A stretch of DNA of 64,000 nt, taken from an uncultured Alcaligenaceae bacterium. GTDB taxonomy: Bacteria; Pseudomonadota; Gammaproteobacteria; Burkholderiales; Burkholderiaceae_B. Positions 63,172 to 64,000 of this stretch are shown in pieces (the stretch's first letter is position 1; the number at the start of each line of letters is the position of its first letter). The stretch lies in assembly GCA_937995985.1 (NCBI GenBank), contig CALKIR010000025.1:71006-135005 (forward strand), written 5' to 3'. The notes below the pieces were generated by a model. The model was not told the origin of the DNA. It did no database searches and was given only the letters and a program-made list of their open reading frames with translations. Position numbers and translations under genes: made by a program.

Positions 63172-63915
63172 ATGCCCTCTCAACGAACTGCCTTTGTTAC
63201 CGGCGGCCTGGGCTGTTTAGGCACAGCAATCGCAAGACACCTCCATGACCAAGGATGCCTCGTCCTCGTTGGTTACTACCCCTCTGAGGATGCCCTTGCC
63301 TGGCAACAGGCGCAAGCCAATGATAACTATCAGTTTATCTGCTATCCCGTAGATGTTGCTGATAGAACCTCAACGCAACAATGCGTTGAGGCCATACATG
63401 CTGATGGCCACCATATTGATATCTTGGTCAATAATGCGGGAATCACCCGCGATGCAACCCTACGCAAAATGACCCTACAGCAGTGGCAAGAGGTATTGCG
63501 CACTAATTTGGACTCTATGTTCAATATGACGCAACCGCTGCTAGAGCCCATGTTAAAAAAACAATGGGGCAGAATTATCAATATTTCCTCTGTTAATGGC
63601 AGCAAGGGGGCTTTTGGACAAACCAATTACTCAGCCGCCAAATCTGGAATTTATGGCTTTACCAAGGCCTTAGCTCTAGAAACCGCGCGCAAAGGCATCA
63701 CTGTTAATGCCGTTTCCCCTGGCTACATTGACTCGCCCATGGTGGCTGAGGTGCCCCAAGAAACTCTAGAGAAGCATATTTTGACTGAAATTCCTATGGG
63801 ACGCCTTGGACAACCCGAAGAAATTGCTGCTATGGTTGGCTTTTTAGCCAGCGACGCAGCTGCCTTCATCACCGGCGCTAACATGCCTGTCAATGGGGGG
63901 CAGCACCTATATTAA
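63172..63915 (+). CDS. phaB: Short-chain dehydrogenase, acetoacetyl-CoA reductase type (PhaB)
   Basis: This 247-residue NADPH-dependent reductase has the Rossmann TGGLGCLGTAIA motif, the NNAG segment in ILVNNAGITRDATLRKM, the catalytic serine in INISSVNGSKGAFGQ, the YSAAKSG catalytic Y and K, and NAVSPGYIDSPMV. The GAFGQTNYSAAKSG stretch and VNGSKG pattern fit PhaB, which makes 3-hydroxybutyryl-CoA for polyhydroxybutyrate, better than FabG. No phaA or phaC is visible. AAGGAG lies five bases before the ATG and a strong terminator ends the unit. Confidence 0.85.
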   Translation: MPSQRTAFVTGGLGCLGTAIARHLHDQGCLVLVGYYPSEDALAWQQAQANDNYQFICYPVDVADRTSTQQCVEAIHADGHHIDILVNNAGITRDATLRKMTLQQWQEVLRTNLDSMFNMTQPLLEPMLKKQWGRIINISSVNGSKGAFGQTNYSAAKSGIYGFTKALALETARKGITVNAVSPGYIDSPMVAEVPQETLEKHILTEIPMGRLGQPEEIAAMVGFLASDAAAFITGANMPVNGGQHLY

Positions 63916-63941
63916 GTAATTCATTCATGAGTTAATTCACA

Positions 63942-63980
63942 AAAAAAGCCTAGCCTTAGAAAACCTGGCTAGGCTTTTTT
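63942..63980 (+). terminator. Intrinsic terminator after phaB
   Basis: GCCTAGCC (63948-63955) pairs with GGCTAGGC (63967-63974), extended by an A-tract against the following T-tract, around an 11-base loop. The A and T tracts would allow it to work both ways. Confidence 0.9.
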
Positions 63981-64000
63981 ATACCTATGTACTCACGCTC

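Overview
The window looks like an ordinary chromosomal segment of a betaproteobacterium of the order Burkholderiales, most likely family Alcaligenaceae with an AT-richer genome than Bordetella (inference). The grounds are the tripartite tricarboxylate transporter of the Bug type, the block order suhB-trmJ-cysE, the blocks carAB/greA/yhbY/rlmE/ftsH/folP/glmM/pst, dnaX-ybaB-recR and purM/hda/HAD/pcnB/folK, the paired UvrD-like helicase and PD-(D/E)XK nuclease, and a BamC lipoprotein made together with dapA. I found no phage genes, insertion sequences, CRISPR arrays, toxin-antitoxin pairs or restriction systems. No gene-free stretch exceeds 300 bases.

Layout. Positions 1-5015 hold a probable organic-acid uptake locus: a GntR/FCD regulator and the first codons of a further gene on the minus strand, diverging from tctC-tctB-tctA-abrB-like. 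The intergenic region is rich in inverted repeats. 5069-11288 holds a TerC/CBS membrane protein, suhB, trmJ, cysE, an IclR regulator and an MscS channel. 11429-18797 holds a luciferase-like monooxygenase, mutS, bamC-dapA, an M50 site-2 protease and a YrdC/YciO protein. 18917-21816 holds tRNA-His, a cardiolipin synthase, tRNA-Arg, a polysaccharide deacetylase and tRNA-Pro. 21893-26498 holds a solute-binding-fold protein without a signal peptide, then pstSCAB behind a near-consensus Pho box.

26654-33310 holds an OlsB-like N-acyltransferase, glmM, folP, ftsH, rlmE, yhbY and greA. Next come uraA, a histidine phosphatase, carB and carA (33543-40216), so the often conserved carAB-greA link is interrupted by two genes, one of which is itself a pyrimidine gene. 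40379-44309 holds transaldolase, recR, ybaB, dnaX and the 4.5S SRP RNA. 44339-50330 is the AddAB-like pair. 50356-55875 holds a ModE-type regulator, xerD, an AEC transporter, tsaE, a Tat-exported amidase (amiC) and a DedA protein. 55974-63915 holds mutL, miaA, purM, hda, a HAD phosphatase, pcnB, folK and a PhaB-type reductase with a strong terminator.

How the genes work together. mutS and mutL, with a MutL that carries endonuclease motifs, give mismatch repair. recR, the AddAB-like pair, dnaX, hda and xerD cover recombination, replication and chromosome resolution. carAB and uraA both feed pyrimidines. pstSCAB, possibly with the neighbouring aminolipid-type acyltransferase, suggests a phosphate-limitation response. 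The most noteworthy signals are regulatory rather than new gene systems: a structured greA leader with a terminator-like hairpin just before the start codon, a strong hairpin inside the first codons of folP, several perfect palindromes in divergent promoters, and the signal-less binding protein next to pst. I did not find convincing evidence of a wholly undescribed multi-gene system.
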